This document shows, one piece after another, positions 6,679-15,829 of a DNA stretch of 46,298 bases (position 1 is its first letter; each line of letters starts with the position of its first letter). A program made the position numbers and the translations under genes. Source of the stretch: a virus; the IMG/VR virus record IMGVR_UViG_3300032164_001143, positions 1-46,298 of that record, one strand, 5' to 3'. The notes below the pieces were generated by a model. It was given only the letters and a program-made list of their open reading frames with translations, had not been told where the DNA came from and ran no database searches.

Positions 6679-8280
6679 ATGGCGGGATACCTCGCATGGA
6701 AGAAGCTCGAGGCTCTCGAGGCCAAGACATCCAAGGAGCGGTTTGTCGACCTGGCGGTGCGCTACAGGCTGCTCAACGACGACGCTACCGTCGGAGGACT
6801 GCTCAGTGATGCTAGTGGTCGGCCGATCATATCCGGATGGAGATGGGACAGGATCGGCGGGTGCTGGGCGCGAGCGAGCGCTGACGACATCTTCTGTCAT
6901 GAGTACACCGTCCAGAAGCAGCAGGTTCCGATCATCGTCGAGACGACGCCCGATGTCATTCAGGTCGGGATGCTCGCCGGCAGGCAGGCCGGCAAGACGC
7001 ACTGCGGGATGCTCGAGATCATCAAGGAGGCTTTGCGCTGGCCTGGGCGCGACTCCGCCGTCATCAGTCGGGACTACAAGGCGAGCAGAGAACCTGAAGA
7101 GGTCTTCCGCTCGATGCTGCACCCGAGCTGGAACATCCGCGAGTGCAAGAGCGACAGGATCTACACCTTCCCGCATGGGCACAAGGTTTTTTTCCGCTCG
7201 CGCGAGGCGATCGATTCGGTTCGTGGTCCGTCGCTAAAGACGATCCTCCTCGACGAGTTCGCGCTCTACCAGGAGGAGGACTACATGACCGCGGTGGGAT
7301 GCGGAGCAGCATCCCGAGACTTCCGGCTCATCTTCGCGACGACGCCAAGGAGAGAGGTCGTGTGGTTCCGCGAACTGGTCGAGAAGTGGAAGAAGAGAGA
7401 GAAGAGCAAGGTCTTTGTCCTTCGGACCTATGACAATCCTCGACGAAATGAAGCGGTCATCGACGAGATCAAGGCGAATACTCCCGCCGATCTCTACAAC
7501 CAGGAATTCGAGGGCGAGCTCGTTCGCCCGCGTCATGCGACCTACTACCTCTTCGATGCTGCTCGCCACATCCGGCCGAAGCCTCAGACGGGAGACATCA
7601 CCCGCGACTTCTGTCGAGAGCACTTCGGCGAGCCGGCGAATTTCATCGGCGGATGGGATTTCGCTCGTGAGGCCACTGTCGTCGCGAAGGTCTTCCGCGA
7701 CGCCCACGAGGTTACGATCGGCCGGCGGTCGAGGATCATCAGGACTGAGTATCTGTGGATCGTCGGTGAGGTCGTCGATGAAAACTCGACAACCGAGCAT
7801 GTCGCTGAGCGGGTCGCCAACACCTTCGGTCGTAACATCTGCTGGGTTACGGATGCGATGGGGGCTTATGACCGATGCGGAGGGCGAGGGACAAACGATG
7901 AGGCGGCGGCGATCACGATCTTGCGCTCGACTGGATTCACAGCGGTCGAGCCGGTCGCGAGGTCTAACCCCAACGTCGAATTCAGGATCCGTCACGTCCT
8001 CCGCATGCTTCACAGCGTCCAGACCTGGCCATGGTGCCCCGACGGGGAGACCCGCCTGTATCTTGAGCCTGGCAGAACACCGCGGCTCAAGGACGCGCTT
8101 GAGAGCCACAAGAGGGATCGCCGGACGGGGAGACCTGAGAAAGACGGGTACCATGAACATGTGCTCGATGCCCTCGGCTACCTCATCTTCTACTGCTTCC
8201 CGATTGAGGACCTTGAGAGGGACAAAGAGATCGATCGTACTGAGATCGAGGAAAGCACGCCGCTGATCCTCGAGGACTAG
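6679..8280 (+). CDS. terL: Terminase large subunit
   Basis: The 533-residue packaging motor. The N-terminal ATPase has Walker A AGRQAGKT near residues 100-107 and Walker B TILLDEFA near 188-195, followed by FATTPR as the coupling motif. The C-terminal nuclease of RNase H fold starts with GGWDFAREAT near 323, carries WVTDAMGAYD in the middle and ends with HVLDALGYLIF near 497, supplying the metal-binding Asp residues. It translocates DNA into the procapsid at the portal and cuts the concatemer. Size and motif order are normal for the family. It is followed 9 bases later by the portal gene. Confidence 0.95.
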   Translation: MAGYLAWKKLEALEAKTSKERFVDLAVRYRLLNDDATVGGLLSDASGRPIISGWRWDRIGGCWARASADDIFCHEYTVQKQQVPIIVETTPDVIQVGMLAGRQAGKTHCGMLEIIKEALRWPGRDSAVISRDYKASREPEEVFRSMLHPSWNIRECKSDRIYTFPHGHKVFFRSREAIDSVRGPSLKTILLDEFALYQEEDYMTAVGCGAASRDFRLIFATTPRREVVWFRELVEKWKKREKSKVFVLRTYDNPRRNEAVIDEIKANTPADLYNQEFEGELVRPRHATYYLFDAARHIRPKPQTGDITRDFCREHFGEPANFIGGWDFAREATVVAKVFRDAHEVTIGRRSRIIRTEYLWIVGEVVDENSTTEHVAERVANTFGRNICWVTDAMGAYDRCGGRGTNDEAAAITILRSTGFTAVEPVARSNPNVEFRIRHVLRMLHSVQTWPWCPDGETRLYLEPGRTPRLKDALESHKRDRRTGRPEKDGYHEHVLDALGYLIFYCFPIEDLERDKEIDRTEIEESTPLILED

Positions 8281-8289
8281 GAGCCTCCC

Positions 8290-9771
8290 ATGCTGTGGGG
8301 TGATCGATCGTATGAAATCGTCAACAGGTCCTATAGCGAGGCGAAAACTCAAGCTGAGACTCGTCGCATGGAGGCAGCTGCTCGTCGGCTCGGGATGCTC
8401 GAAGACGACTGGAAGGATCTGCTCACGAACAAGATCTTTTCCCGCTACAAGAGCGAGAGACTGAAGAGCGAGATATCTGGGATTATCTCGACTGAGCACA
8501 ACGTCTTCAGGCGGCTCACGAACGAGCTCAGCCAGGTTTACAAGCTCCCAGCGCTCAGAAGGATCGAAGGGGACAAGCAGCAGAACGCGATCTGTCAGGC
8601 GCTCTGGAGAGAATCGAATATCGACGCGGTGCTCGACCAGGCCGACAAGTATCTGACCGCGCTGAGGGACATCCTCATCATCCCCGAGGTCGTGGCCGGC
8701 CGTCTCCGATATCGGATCGTCCCGCCCGATCGCTTCACTGTCTTGCAGCACCCCGACGATCCTGGGTCTGCCGTCGGCTTCACGTATCAACGCACCCTGG
8801 CGAATACCGCGGCCTACGGGAAGATTGAGACGGTTCACGGGGATGTGCAGCAATGGCAAATCTGGACAGCGAAGGGCCTCGATCGACGATGGGATCATGG
8901 GATCGGGAGATTGCCCGCCCTCATCGTCCATGCCGAGGAGCGGACCGGTGACGACTTCTTCGGTGATACCGTCTTCTCCGACGTCTACGAAGCCAACCTC
9001 AGCGTCGGCTGTGATCTCGTGATGCTCACTCGACTGATCAAGTGGCAGTCGGAGATCCAGGTCACTTACAAGGGCAGACCCCGCGAGCTGGCCAAGGGCA
9101 TGGGGGTCGGAGCTGACAACATCTGGGCGGCCCCCGGTGACTTCAGCTCGATCAACTTGCAGGCCGACCCTGGAAAGCTCCTCGAGGTGATCCGCTTCCG
9201 CATCGGGTCGATCGCTCAGAGCTATGGACTGGCCGGAGACATGTACGATCTCAGCGCGTCACCGAGCTCAGGCTTTCAACTCAGGCTGAAGAGGATGCCG
9301 CTCATCGAGGCGCGGGCTCGACGGGTGCCGACGTGGAGGCGAGCAGAGTCGGAGCTATTCAGGCTCACCGCGCTCATCTGCGAGCGCGAGCACCCGACGC
9401 TCAAGCCCGACTCGCTCGCAGACTTCCGCGTCGATCACACGGATGAACCGATGATCGAAGATCCGAAGACAGAGCAGGAACTCTTCCGAGGATGGATCGC
9501 CGACGGCCGAATGGCTCCCGAGGAGCCTCTCCGTCGAGACAATCCCGATCTGAGCGTCGAGGAGGCGGAAGCACTTCAGCGAGCGAACCTCGAGAAGAGG
9601 GCGAAGATCATGGAGTTCATGTCCTCGCGGAACATGAGCAGCGACGGCGAGAAGATCGTCGAGAGGACAGCTCAAGAGAACGGAGCGCAGGGAGCGGCGG
9701 CTCGAGGCCGACCAGGCAAGCAGCCGGATGATGCCTTCACGCGCAAGATGCTCGAGGAGCTTGGATCATGA
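8290..9771 (+). CDS. Portal protein
   Basis: A 493-residue protein directly after the large terminase. The mixed N-terminal domain, the RYRIVPPDRF and VLQHPDDPGSAVGF strands and the long C-terminal helices rich in Glu and Arg fit an SPP1/HK97-type portal. The segment SYGLAGDMYDLSASPSSGF is in the position of the portal loop before the final helix bundle. Twelve copies would form the ring through which DNA enters the head and to which the tail connectors bind. The C-terminal tail (about residues 440-493) is polar and Ala/Gly-rich. The stop overlaps the next start as ATGA. Confidence 0.85.
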   Translation: MLWGDRSYEIVNRSYSEAKTQAETRRMEAAARRLGMLEDDWKDLLTNKIFSRYKSERLKSEISGIISTEHNVFRRLTNELSQVYKLPALRRIEGDKQQNAICQALWRESNIDAVLDQADKYLTALRDILIIPEVVAGRLRYRIVPPDRFTVLQHPDDPGSAVGFTYQRTLANTAAYGKIETVHGDVQQWQIWTAKGLDRRWDHGIGRLPALIVHAEERTGDDFFGDTVFSDVYEANLSVGCDLVMLTRLIKWQSEIQVTYKGRPRELAKGMGVGADNIWAAPGDFSSINLQADPGKLLEVIRFRIGSIAQSYGLAGDMYDLSASPSSGFQLRLKRMPLIEARARRVPTWRRAESELFRLTALICEREHPTLKPDSLADFRVDHTDEPMIEDPKTEQELFRGWIADGRMAPEEPLRRDNPDLSVEEAEALQRANLEKRAKIMEFMSSRNMSSDGEKIVERTAQENGAQGAAARGRPGKQPDDAFTRKMLEELGS

Positions 9772-10097
9772 GCCCGCTCACCCAGGCAAAGAAGGATCTC
9801 GTGAGAGCGCGAGCGCTCGCGGAGGGCATCGATCCTGATGCCGCTGTCGCCAGCGTCGAGCGTATGCACGACCAGGCCGAAAGCGAGAGGGCGGTCATGG
9901 ATGGAGACGAGGGAGACGAAGACGAGGGAACGACAACCCCCCCAGCACCGACGAAGGCTCCCGAGGATAAACCGCTGTATCAATGGCATGCCCCTTTTGT
10001 CCTCGTCCGAGAATTGAGAGAGCGCTTGGGTCTCGTCGAGAGGATTCCCGGCGACGATCTGACTTGCGCTGAGTTCATGTCGAAATCGAACAAGTAG
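9768..10097 (+). CDS. Small head-region protein
   Basis: A 109-residue acidic protein with no recognised domain. The middle (about residues 40-65) is a linker rich in Asp, Glu, Gly, Thr and Pro; the ends are helical and more ordered. Its ATG overlaps the portal stop as ATGA, and the scaffold gene follows 8 bases later. That places it in the head assembly operon. It might be a scaffold accessory or internal head protein, but nothing in the sequence decides this. Confidence 0.65.
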   Translation: MSPLTQAKKDLVRARALAEGIDPDAAVASVERMHDQAESERAVMDGDEGDEDEGTTTPPAPTKAPEDKPLYQWHAPFVLVRELRERLGLVERIPGDDLTCAEFMSKSNK

Positions 10098-10105
10098 GAG
10101 AATCG

Positions 10106-10894
10106 ATGTCAGAAGAAATCAAGGTCGCGGTGGAGACCGCGGCGCCGAAGTCTACCCCGAGCATGGCGGATGCCATGCCGCGCTCGCCAGATACCTCACC
10201 CAGTCGAGCGCCGGAGGATTCCGCGGGCGGTGGCACCTCGAAGACGGAGCGGGAGGTCTATCTCGAAGGGGAGCTCAAGAAGACGATCGAGGCGAGAGAC
10301 CTCGCCAAAAAGCGCTTTCTTGATTCACCCGAGGGACTAGAGCTCCTCGCGAAGGCGCGCAAGGCCGAAGAAGTCGAACGCGCTCAAGTCGATGCTGAGA
10401 GGAAAGCCGCCGAGGAGCGAGGGGAATGGAAGCGCCTCCATGACGAGGAGAAATCTCGTCGGGAAAAGCTGGAGTCTGAGATCACAGAGTCGCGACGGAG
10501 ATCGCAGCTCGACGCTATCAGACACGAAGCGCTCGACGCCTATCGTGATGGGAGCGGGATCGACGCGGAGACTTTCGGGCTGCATCTCGACAAGGCCCTC
10601 GCTGACGGCTCAGTCAAGATCGGCGAGGATGGCAAGCCCGACGGGATCCGCGAGTTCGTGAAACGACTAGCCGAGGGCAAGCCCTTCCTCTTTGCCTCGC
10701 AGCAAGAGGCACTGAGGCGGGTGACCGAGGGGGTCGGGAATACCCTCCGCGCTGCATCAACCGCGCTCGGTGAACGCAAGCTAGACAACGCTCCTCGTCG
10801 AAGGGCTTCGCTCGCGGAGCCGAACATCGACAACAGGAGTATGGAGCGAGCACTCGCGGCAAGGCAGAACACGAGCATCTTGCCGCAGAAGTAG
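10106..10894 (+). CDS. Capsid scaffolding protein
   Basis: A 262-residue protein with the layout of phage scaffolds: a disordered Ser/Pro-rich N-terminus (residues 1-45), a long charged coiled coil (about 50-140, rich in Glu, Lys, Arg and Ala) and a smaller C-terminal part ending in basic residues. It lies between portal and major capsid genes, the standard place. The product would form the temporary core around which the capsid shell assembles. It resembles GP20-type scaffolds in composition; I see no protease motif. AGGAG precedes the ATG. Confidence 0.75.
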   Translation: MSEEIKVAVETAAPKSTPSMADAMPRSPDTSPSRAPEDSAGGGTSKTEREVYLEGELKKTIEARDLAKKRFLDSPEGLELLAKARKAEEVERAQVDAERKAAEERGEWKRLHDEEKSRREKLESEITESRRRSQLDAIRHEALDAYRDGSGIDAETFGLHLDKALADGSVKIGEDGKPDGIREFVKRLAEGKPFLFASQQEALRRVTEGVGNTLRAASTALGERKLDNAPRRRASLAEPNIDNRSMERALAARQNTSILPQK

Positions 10895-10910
10895 CTCGAG
10901 GAGATCGAAC

Positions 10911-11840
10911 ATGGCGATCACGGGATTCACCGGAACCGCTCAACTGGGTGATTCAGTACAGGCCGAAACCATCGCTGACAAGGTCGTCAAGACGGCCTAT
11001 TGCACAGCGGTTGCTGATGCTCTTATCAACGCTGACAGCTCCTGGAGCGGGCACGACTTCATCACCGGCTCGACGGTCAAGAGCTATTCTCGGCTGGGCT
11101 CGCTCAGCGCCGCTGCGCTCACTCAGGGAACCGACGGAACCCCGACGGCGCTCACGGATTCGCAGGTGTCCGCGACGGTGAGCGAGTGCGGCGTCGGCGT
11201 TGACTATGGCGATATGCTGCGCTTCGCTCAGAGCTCACCGGGCGGTAAGGCGAAAGTCGCCGGCCTGATGGGCAAGGCCTACGGGGATTACGTCGACGCG
11301 ACGATCCTCGGGCTCGCCTCCTCTTTCACTGATTCCGTCGGCGCGGTCGATGCACTCACGCTCGACGAGTTCCTCCAGGCGATCCACGAGCTCGAGGAGA
11401 ATCAGGCCGACGGCCCCTTCGCGTCGATCCTGCACACCGCCGCAATCAACAACCTCCGCGCAGCTCTCGGAGGAACCTCGGGCTCGACCGCCGCGGTGTT
11501 CGCCCGCCTCGGCCTCGACAGGATCGGCCCCGCGCTGATCAGCGGATTCTGCATGAACCTGTATGAGGTCGACGTCTTCAAGACGACAAACTCGGACCAG
11601 AACGCCAGTGAGACGGGCTGGATCGGGATGCTCCTGCCGATGTCGCAGGACATGCCGATCGTCAGGACGATCGCCCGGTTCCCCGCGGACGATCCCGACT
11701 GGCCGAACATGGCCTGGGATGGACGCTTCGAAGAAGAGCGCGATGCGTCGGGTCGCCTCACCGAAATGTGGGTCACCGGATGCTGGGGCGTCGCGGTGAT
11801 CGCGGCTGACTTCGGCGTCGGAATTCTATCGACGAAGTAA
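10911..11840 (+). CDS. Major capsid protein
   Basis: A 309-residue protein after the scaffold gene. The N-terminal ADKVVKTAYCTAVADALIN, the central helix VDALTLDEFLQAIHELEENQ and the C-terminal strands MWVTGCWGVAVIAADFGVGI fit an HK97-fold capsid subunit. It has little Lys in the N-arm and no obvious protease delta domain, so assembly probably uses the separate scaffold. Strong start context (GAGGAGATCGAAC before ATG). It is the last gene before a strongly structured intergenic region, which may set its expression relative to downstream tail genes. Confidence 0.85.
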   Translation: MAITGFTGTAQLGDSVQAETIADKVVKTAYCTAVADALINADSSWSGHDFITGSTVKSYSRLGSLSAAALTQGTDGTPTALTDSQVSATVSECGVGVDYGDMLRFAQSSPGGKAKVAGLMGKAYGDYVDATILGLASSFTDSVGAVDALTLDEFLQAIHELEENQADGPFASILHTAAINNLRAALGGTSGSTAAVFARLGLDRIGPALISGFCMNLYEVDVFKTTNSDQNASETGWIGMLLPMSQDMPIVRTIARFPADDPDWPNMAWDGRFEEERDASGRLTEMWVTGCWGVAVIAADFGVGILSTK

Positions 11841-11846
11841 ACAGGT

Positions 11847-11943
11847 CTCGATCTCGACGGGGTAGAGCTATCTTGCTGCTCAAGGACCGCACCGTCCCGG
11901 GCTTTGGGTGGCTGTCCCGGGATAGCTCCCCGTCGAGGTCGAG
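11847..11943 (+). ncRNA. Structured RNA after capsid gene
   Basis: A 16-bp stem joins 11847-11862 with 11928-11943 (15 Watson-Crick pairs and one G-T). After a three-base bulge TAG, a further 7-bp stem AGCTATC/GATAGCT (11866-11872 and 11921-11927) follows. The 48-base interior can form GGAC/GTCC and CGGG/CCCG hairpins, giving a multi-branched shape. No U run follows, so it is not a classic terminator. The ribosome site AAGGAG of the next gene begins 8 bases after the stem. It could be an mRNA stabiliser, a processing site, a translation control or an independent small RNA. Confidence 0.55.
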
Positions 11944-11964
11944 GTATTTTAAGGAGACGGAAAA

Positions 11965-12414
11965 ATGGCAAAAGAGTTTGCAACATCCGAGGCATTCAAG
12001 ATCAAGAAGCAAGGATCGGGTGGCCCGCCTGCCCGCAAGATCCTCGCGTACAATCCGCGAGGGCATGGAGTTCTGCTTCATTGCGATTACCACGATGTGA
12101 GCTTTCGCGACCGATACCGCGTCGCGGGCTTCGTCTTCCCCGACGAGTATGAAAACAAGGAGGAGCTCGCCAAGATCCTCTCGTCCCGCATGAACGAGAG
12201 CGAGGCCGCGCGACTGCGTCGAGCTGCGCTCAGTCCCGACGGCCGAAAGAAATACGAGAACATGGCGATGTACCAGGGGGTCTTCAATGAGCAGTTCGAG
12301 AAGTTCATGAAGACGACCTCGGCGCGCGAGCATCCGCAAGTCACCGCCGCATCATTGGCCGCGGATGCGCCCGCACCGCCACCGATCGAGCGCAAGACGG
12401 AGAAGGGGCGATGA
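11965..12414 (+). CDS. Hypothetical head-tail region protein
   Basis: A 149-residue protein with no recognised domain. The N-terminal half is mixed (ILAYNPRGHGVLLHCDYHDV, then FVFPDEYENKEE), the second half is helical and the end is Ala/Pro-rich. It has a good ribosome site (AAGGAG, 11951-11956). Between the capsid gene and the connector genes, a decoration, head completion or connector role is possible, but there is no motif to choose. The stop overlaps the next small gene as ATGA. Confidence 0.65.
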   Translation: MAKEFATSEAFKIKKQGSGGPPARKILAYNPRGHGVLLHCDYHDVSFRDRYRVAGFVFPDEYENKEELAKILSSRMNESEAARLRRAALSPDGRKKYENMAMYQGVFNEQFEKFMKTTSAREHPQVTAASLAADAPAPPPIERKTEKGR

Positions 12415-12578
12415 GCACGAAGTCGCCCCAGACACTCCGCGAAAACTTGGAGCGACGGATCACTCATCAGAACAAGCAGGATGGGCGAGAGAACAGCGCA
12501 AAAGAGAACTACGAGCGCTCCAAGCGGATCTGCGAGAAATCCGAGGCTGAGAAGCGAGAGGGCGATCGCCCTCGCTAG
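12411..12578 (+). CDS. Small charged protein, 55 residues
   Basis: A short frame that starts with the ATG overlapping the previous stop (ATGA) and ends 9 bases before the next gene. The product is very rich in Arg, Glu, Lys and Asn (for example LERRITHQNKQDGRENSAKE) and would be a single charged helix. Translational coupling and tight packing argue that it is real. No function can be assigned. A small assembly helper is one possibility. Confidence 0.55.
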   Translation: MSTKSPQTLRENLERRITHQNKQDGRENSAKENYERSKRICEKSEAEKREGDRPR

Positions 12579-12587
12579 GATCTGATC

Positions 12588-13544
12588 ATGGCGACCTATC
12601 AGTCGATCGTACCAGGGATAAATCAGAAGGTCCTCTTCGAGGTCGCATCGCAGAGGGTGCGCTTCGAGTGTCACGGGTTCCCGACGGGCACAATCGCATG
12701 TGCGATGTACGACACCCGGTATGATCGGGGAGATACAGCAAAGAACCCGATCGTCAGCGGCAACGCGTCAAGGACGTTTGACGAGGCATTGCTCACCGCT
12801 GCGGCGGGGCCGGCGCTCACAGACCCGCGCAACATTCCATACGGGCCGGATGTGTATGGCGAGGTGAGTGTCGGAGATCCGCTCTGGATCGAGAACGCAT
12901 ACCATCAGCGAGAGCGGATCATCATTGCCAAGTACAGCACGAGCGCAATAGGAGCAGCCGACCCTCTCGTCTTCACCTATGCGAAGGATGACAAGCTTCA
13001 ATCGACCGTTTGCCTCTCGCCTGAGATCCCGACGGCATGGGTGAGCGACGAGGACAATCTTGGTCAAGAATATTTAGCCGAGTGGACATACACCGTCGAG
13101 CAGACGATCTTCAAGGTCCGCACACGCTGGGACCTGACGCGAGAGATCCAGGATTCTCACGTCGATGATTCGATCCTCTTCGAGCGTTTTCCCGATCTCG
13201 GCCGGTTCCGATTCCGCTCGAGCCCTGAGACCTTCCTCCCTCTCGTCAAGGCAGCGCAGCGCGACGTTGATGCCATCTGTTGGAAGGTCGGAGTTGATCC
13301 CAATAAGCTCCGAAGCAACGAGCGGCTCAAGTATCTCGTCGAGACACGCGCTCAGCTCCTCATCGCTGAGAACGGTGTGAAGCCGAATGGGCGAGACGTC
13401 GAGGAGTATATCCGGCGGAAGCAATCGGAGTGGGACGACCTCACCTCGGCGATCACCGAGGGTTACTTCCTCCTCCCCGTCGATTCCGATAACGATGACA
13501 TCGCCGATGACACCACAATGCAGACAGTAACCCTGGTGCGCTGA
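12588..13544 (+). CDS. Head-tail connector-like protein
   Basis: A 318-residue protein that seems to have two parts. The N-terminal 150 residues are strand-rich (VLFEVASQRVRFECHGF, VGDPLWIENAYHQRERI) and unassigned. The C-terminal part, with LVKAAQRDVDAICWKVG and AQLLIAENGVKPNGRDVEEY helices, resembles the helical fold of head completion or adaptor proteins that dock under the portal. It ends in an acidic tail. The stop shares one base with the next start (TGATG), as in a coupled operon. The connector role is inferred mostly from position. Confidence 0.5.
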   Translation: MATYQSIVPGINQKVLFEVASQRVRFECHGFPTGTIACAMYDTRYDRGDTAKNPIVSGNASRTFDEALLTAAAGPALTDPRNIPYGPDVYGEVSVGDPLWIENAYHQRERIIIAKYSTSAIGAADPLVFTYAKDDKLQSTVCLSPEIPTAWVSDEDNLGQEYLAEWTYTVEQTIFKVRTRWDLTREIQDSHVDDSILFERFPDLGRFRFRSSPETFLPLVKAAQRDVDAICWKVGVDPNKLRSNERLKYLVETRAQLLIAENGVKPNGRDVEEYIRRKQSEWDDLTSAITEGYFLLPVDSDNDDIADDTTMQTVTLVR

Positions 13545-14008
13545 TGACAGCGACGGTGAGAGACATCGAAGAGAACATCACCGCGACGGTCAAGGCGATC
13601 GCAGCGACGAGAGAACCGTCGCTGAAGTTCTCGAATCTCGACGATGATGCGGCGGCTCTGTCCAATCAACCGTCGCAGAGCGGAAGCGATCGGATGTTTC
13701 AAGTCGAGATGCAGAGGATCGAACATCCGACGCCCGGGGAGTGCTACTGGTCCCCAGGCGAGCGCGAAGTACATGCGACGATCATGGTCATGGTCGGGTA
13801 TTCGAGGACGGGAAACCGAGAGGACGATCGCGAGCGGGTTCTTTCGGACCTGCATGATATCGAGACGGCGATCAACAATCAGACGAATTGGCAGGCAAAC
13901 ACCATCTATCAACAAACTCTGGCGATCAGTGCTCCCGAGGAGACGGAGGCGGGATTCTGGATCTTGAAGATTCCCGTTCTCGCTCACTACATCGAGGCTG
14001 CATCGTAG
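13544..14008 (+). CDS. Tail terminator-like protein
   Basis: A 154-residue protein directly before the tail tube gene. The pattern of an N-terminal helix with ENITATVKAIAATREPSL, a middle strand VHATIMVMVGYSRTG, then a helix with LSDLHDIETAINNQT and a final strand GFWILKIPVLAHYIEA fits the small alpha-beta fold of tail terminator or tail completion proteins. These cap the tail tube end that joins the head. Position agrees with that role. The assignment rests on layout, not on a diagnostic motif. Confidence 0.5.
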   Translation: MTATVRDIEENITATVKAIAATREPSLKFSNLDDDAAALSNQPSQSGSDRMFQVEMQRIEHPTPGECYWSPGEREVHATIMVMVGYSRTGNREDDRERVLSDLHDIETAINNQTNWQANTIYQQTLAISAPEETEAGFWILKIPVLAHYIEAAS

Positions 14009-14023
14009 GATCGAGGAGAAACC

Positions 14024-15271
14024 ATGGCTGTCCCCACTACCACGATCGCCGGTCGAGGCGAGATGATTTTCAAGCAGGAGACGACCGCATGTGCTGCGAT
14101 AGCGGATCCGACAACGTATTGGGCTGCAACGCCGAAGCCTCTGCGAGCCTGGGACGTCGACCTTTCCGGACTCAAGTACAAGAGCGAGAAAGATCCGGCG
14201 CTCCGCCCGTTCGCCTGGATGCGCTCTGCACAGATCATGATGGCCAAGGAGCAGGCCATCAAAGCCAAGTGCTGGCTTCATGGCCTGAATCAGACCGGGG
14301 CCTATGGAACAGCGGTGACTCAGGACAACTTCGGCATGATGCTCCTCTCAGCGATGGGCGGCGAGAGCCTCGGCACGACCCGCTACTGCGCTGCGGGATC
14401 GTCGCCGACGGTCGTCAAGGTGGACTCGGCGACGGGGTTGTCCGCGGGGCAGGCAGTCTACATCAACCATGAGGCGCGCCAGATCCTGTCAATCTCCGGG
14501 GTCGATCTCACGCTCGACATGGCGCTCTCAGCCTCTCCGTCGGCGAGCGATCTGTGCTACGCCTCGGCGACATATTACCTCGAGGCTGATCATCTCTCGA
14601 ACCTCGCCGACGCGAATCACACCACTCTGGCCTGTCTCTATCGAGGGTATGCCGCGACCGATCAATGGCAGATGCGGGGGGTCGTGCCGGAGATCGAGCT
14701 TTCGGACATCGCACCCGGGAAGCCCGCAACCGTCGAGCTCAATCTACTCGGGCAGGACTGGGAGAACGTCACGGGGCCATCGTGGGGAGTCGCTCCGACC
14801 GAGGCTCCTCCGCCCGTCCAGGTGTCCTCGACCGCTGGGCTCTATTACCAGACGGTCGGCGTCACGACGAAGAACTTCGTCCATTGCCGATCGCTCGCCA
14901 TCAAGCTCAACCAGAAGCGTGTAGCCCTCGAATCTCCGTCGGGCAATCAAGGGATCATCGGGCATGCCTGCTTCGGCGATGCCTACCCGTCGATCGAGTG
15001 GGAAGACGCTTTCTCGGTGGACTATGAAACCGCCTACGAGGCGCAGACCAACAAATTCTTTGGCTATCAGCTCGGGAAATCGACGACGAGTCTCGGCGCG
15101 GTCTTGATCACCGGGCAATGCCTCTACCTGGAAGACTCACCACATGCGAGCTCGAAGAACGGGGAGCGCGTCGTCAAGCCGAAATTCTTCGCGTCGAGAC
15201 ACGCGACGGCTGCTTACGACCCGATCCGAAGCCCGATCGCGATCCATCGCTTCCCGAAGCTCGCCGCTTAG
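14024..15271 (+). CDS. Major tail tube protein
   Basis: A 415-residue protein between the terminator-like and chaperone genes, where the tail tube gene of siphoviruses lies. It is strand-rich. One internal section, AGSSPTVVKVDSATGLSAG near residues 125-145 followed by VYINHEARQILSISGVDLTL, looks like an inserted beta domain of the kind seen in phage tail proteins. It is larger than many tube proteins (150-250), which agrees with an added surface domain. Strong GAGGAG ribosome site. It should form stacked hexamers around the tape measure. Confidence 0.7.
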   Translation: MAVPTTTIAGRGEMIFKQETTACAAIADPTTYWAATPKPLRAWDVDLSGLKYKSEKDPALRPFAWMRSAQIMMAKEQAIKAKCWLHGLNQTGAYGTAVTQDNFGMMLLSAMGGESLGTTRYCAAGSSPTVVKVDSATGLSAGQAVYINHEARQILSISGVDLTLDMALSASPSASDLCYASATYYLEADHLSNLADANHTTLACLYRGYAATDQWQMRGVVPEIELSDIAPGKPATVELNLLGQDWENVTGPSWGVAPTEAPPPVQVSSTAGLYYQTVGVTTKNFVHCRSLAIKLNQKRVALESPSGNQGIIGHACFGDAYPSIEWEDAFSVDYETAYEAQTNKFFGYQLGKSTTSLGAVLITGQCLYLEDSPHASSKNGERVVKPKFFASRHATAAYDPIRSPIAIHRFPKLAA

Positions 15272-15286
15272 ATCACAGGAGGACGG

Positions 15287-15829
15287 ATGAAACGGCTCGC
15301 CTTTTCCGACCCGGTCACATCGTCAGTGACCTGGATCTGGAGTCAAGATCCCGCGCTCGACTGGAAGACCAGGAAAGACTTCGCCGACGACGAAAGCTTT
15401 CAGCGCTACCACGCTGAGATCGTGATGCCCATCTGGGGCCGCTACAACGACACGAACGACGCGAAGGTTCTCCCCGTCCGCGAAGGATGGGAGCCGATCA
15501 GGTGGGTGATCGGCAAGCTGTCCATGCTGCAGGTCAAGGCGTTCGCGCAGCTCAAGGACATCGAGGAGAAGATCGCGCGGATCGCCTATGGGGTTCGCGA
15601 CATTCAAGGGCTGCAAGATCCCGACGGCAACACGATCCTCATCGATCGCGTCGAGGGTACTTATGGGAAGTGCCTCCCCGACCACGTCCTCATGTGGATC
15701 ATCAACGACCCGTCGCTCCGCGAGGAGCTTTACTGGAGAGTAGTCGCAGGAGGTATGCTGTCTTCGGGACAGCGGAAAAGCGATCCTGTTCCGGTACTGG
15801 ACGCTCAACCCGCAGACCCTCAAGGATGA
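15287..15829 (+). CDS. Tail assembly chaperone, short form
   Basis: The 180-residue unshifted product of the two-frame chaperone gene between tail tube and tape measure. It is mostly helical (WVIGKLSMLQVKAFAQLKDI) and begins with MKRLAFSDPVTSSVTWIW. In siphoviruses this short form binds the tape measure protein before tube polymerisation. The last 16 residues after the proposed slip site are a dispensable-looking tail rich in Pro and Asp. Good ribosome site AGGAGG. See the next entry for the long form. Confidence 0.75.
   Translation: MKRLAFSDPVTSSVTWIWSQDPALDWKTRKDFADDESFQRYHAEIVMPIWGRYNDTNDAKVLPVREGWEPIRWVIGKLSMLQVKAFAQLKDIEEKIARIAYGVRDIQGLQDPDGNTILIDRVEGTYGKCLPDHVLMWIINDPSLREELYWRVVAGGMLSSGQRKSDPVPVLDAQPADPQG

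Noticed and set aside
7234-8931. 565-codon open frame on the minus strand opposite terminase and portal genes
   Set aside because: It is a shadow of two well-supported plus-strand genes, caused by high GC and codon bias; it shows no motif and no ribosome site.
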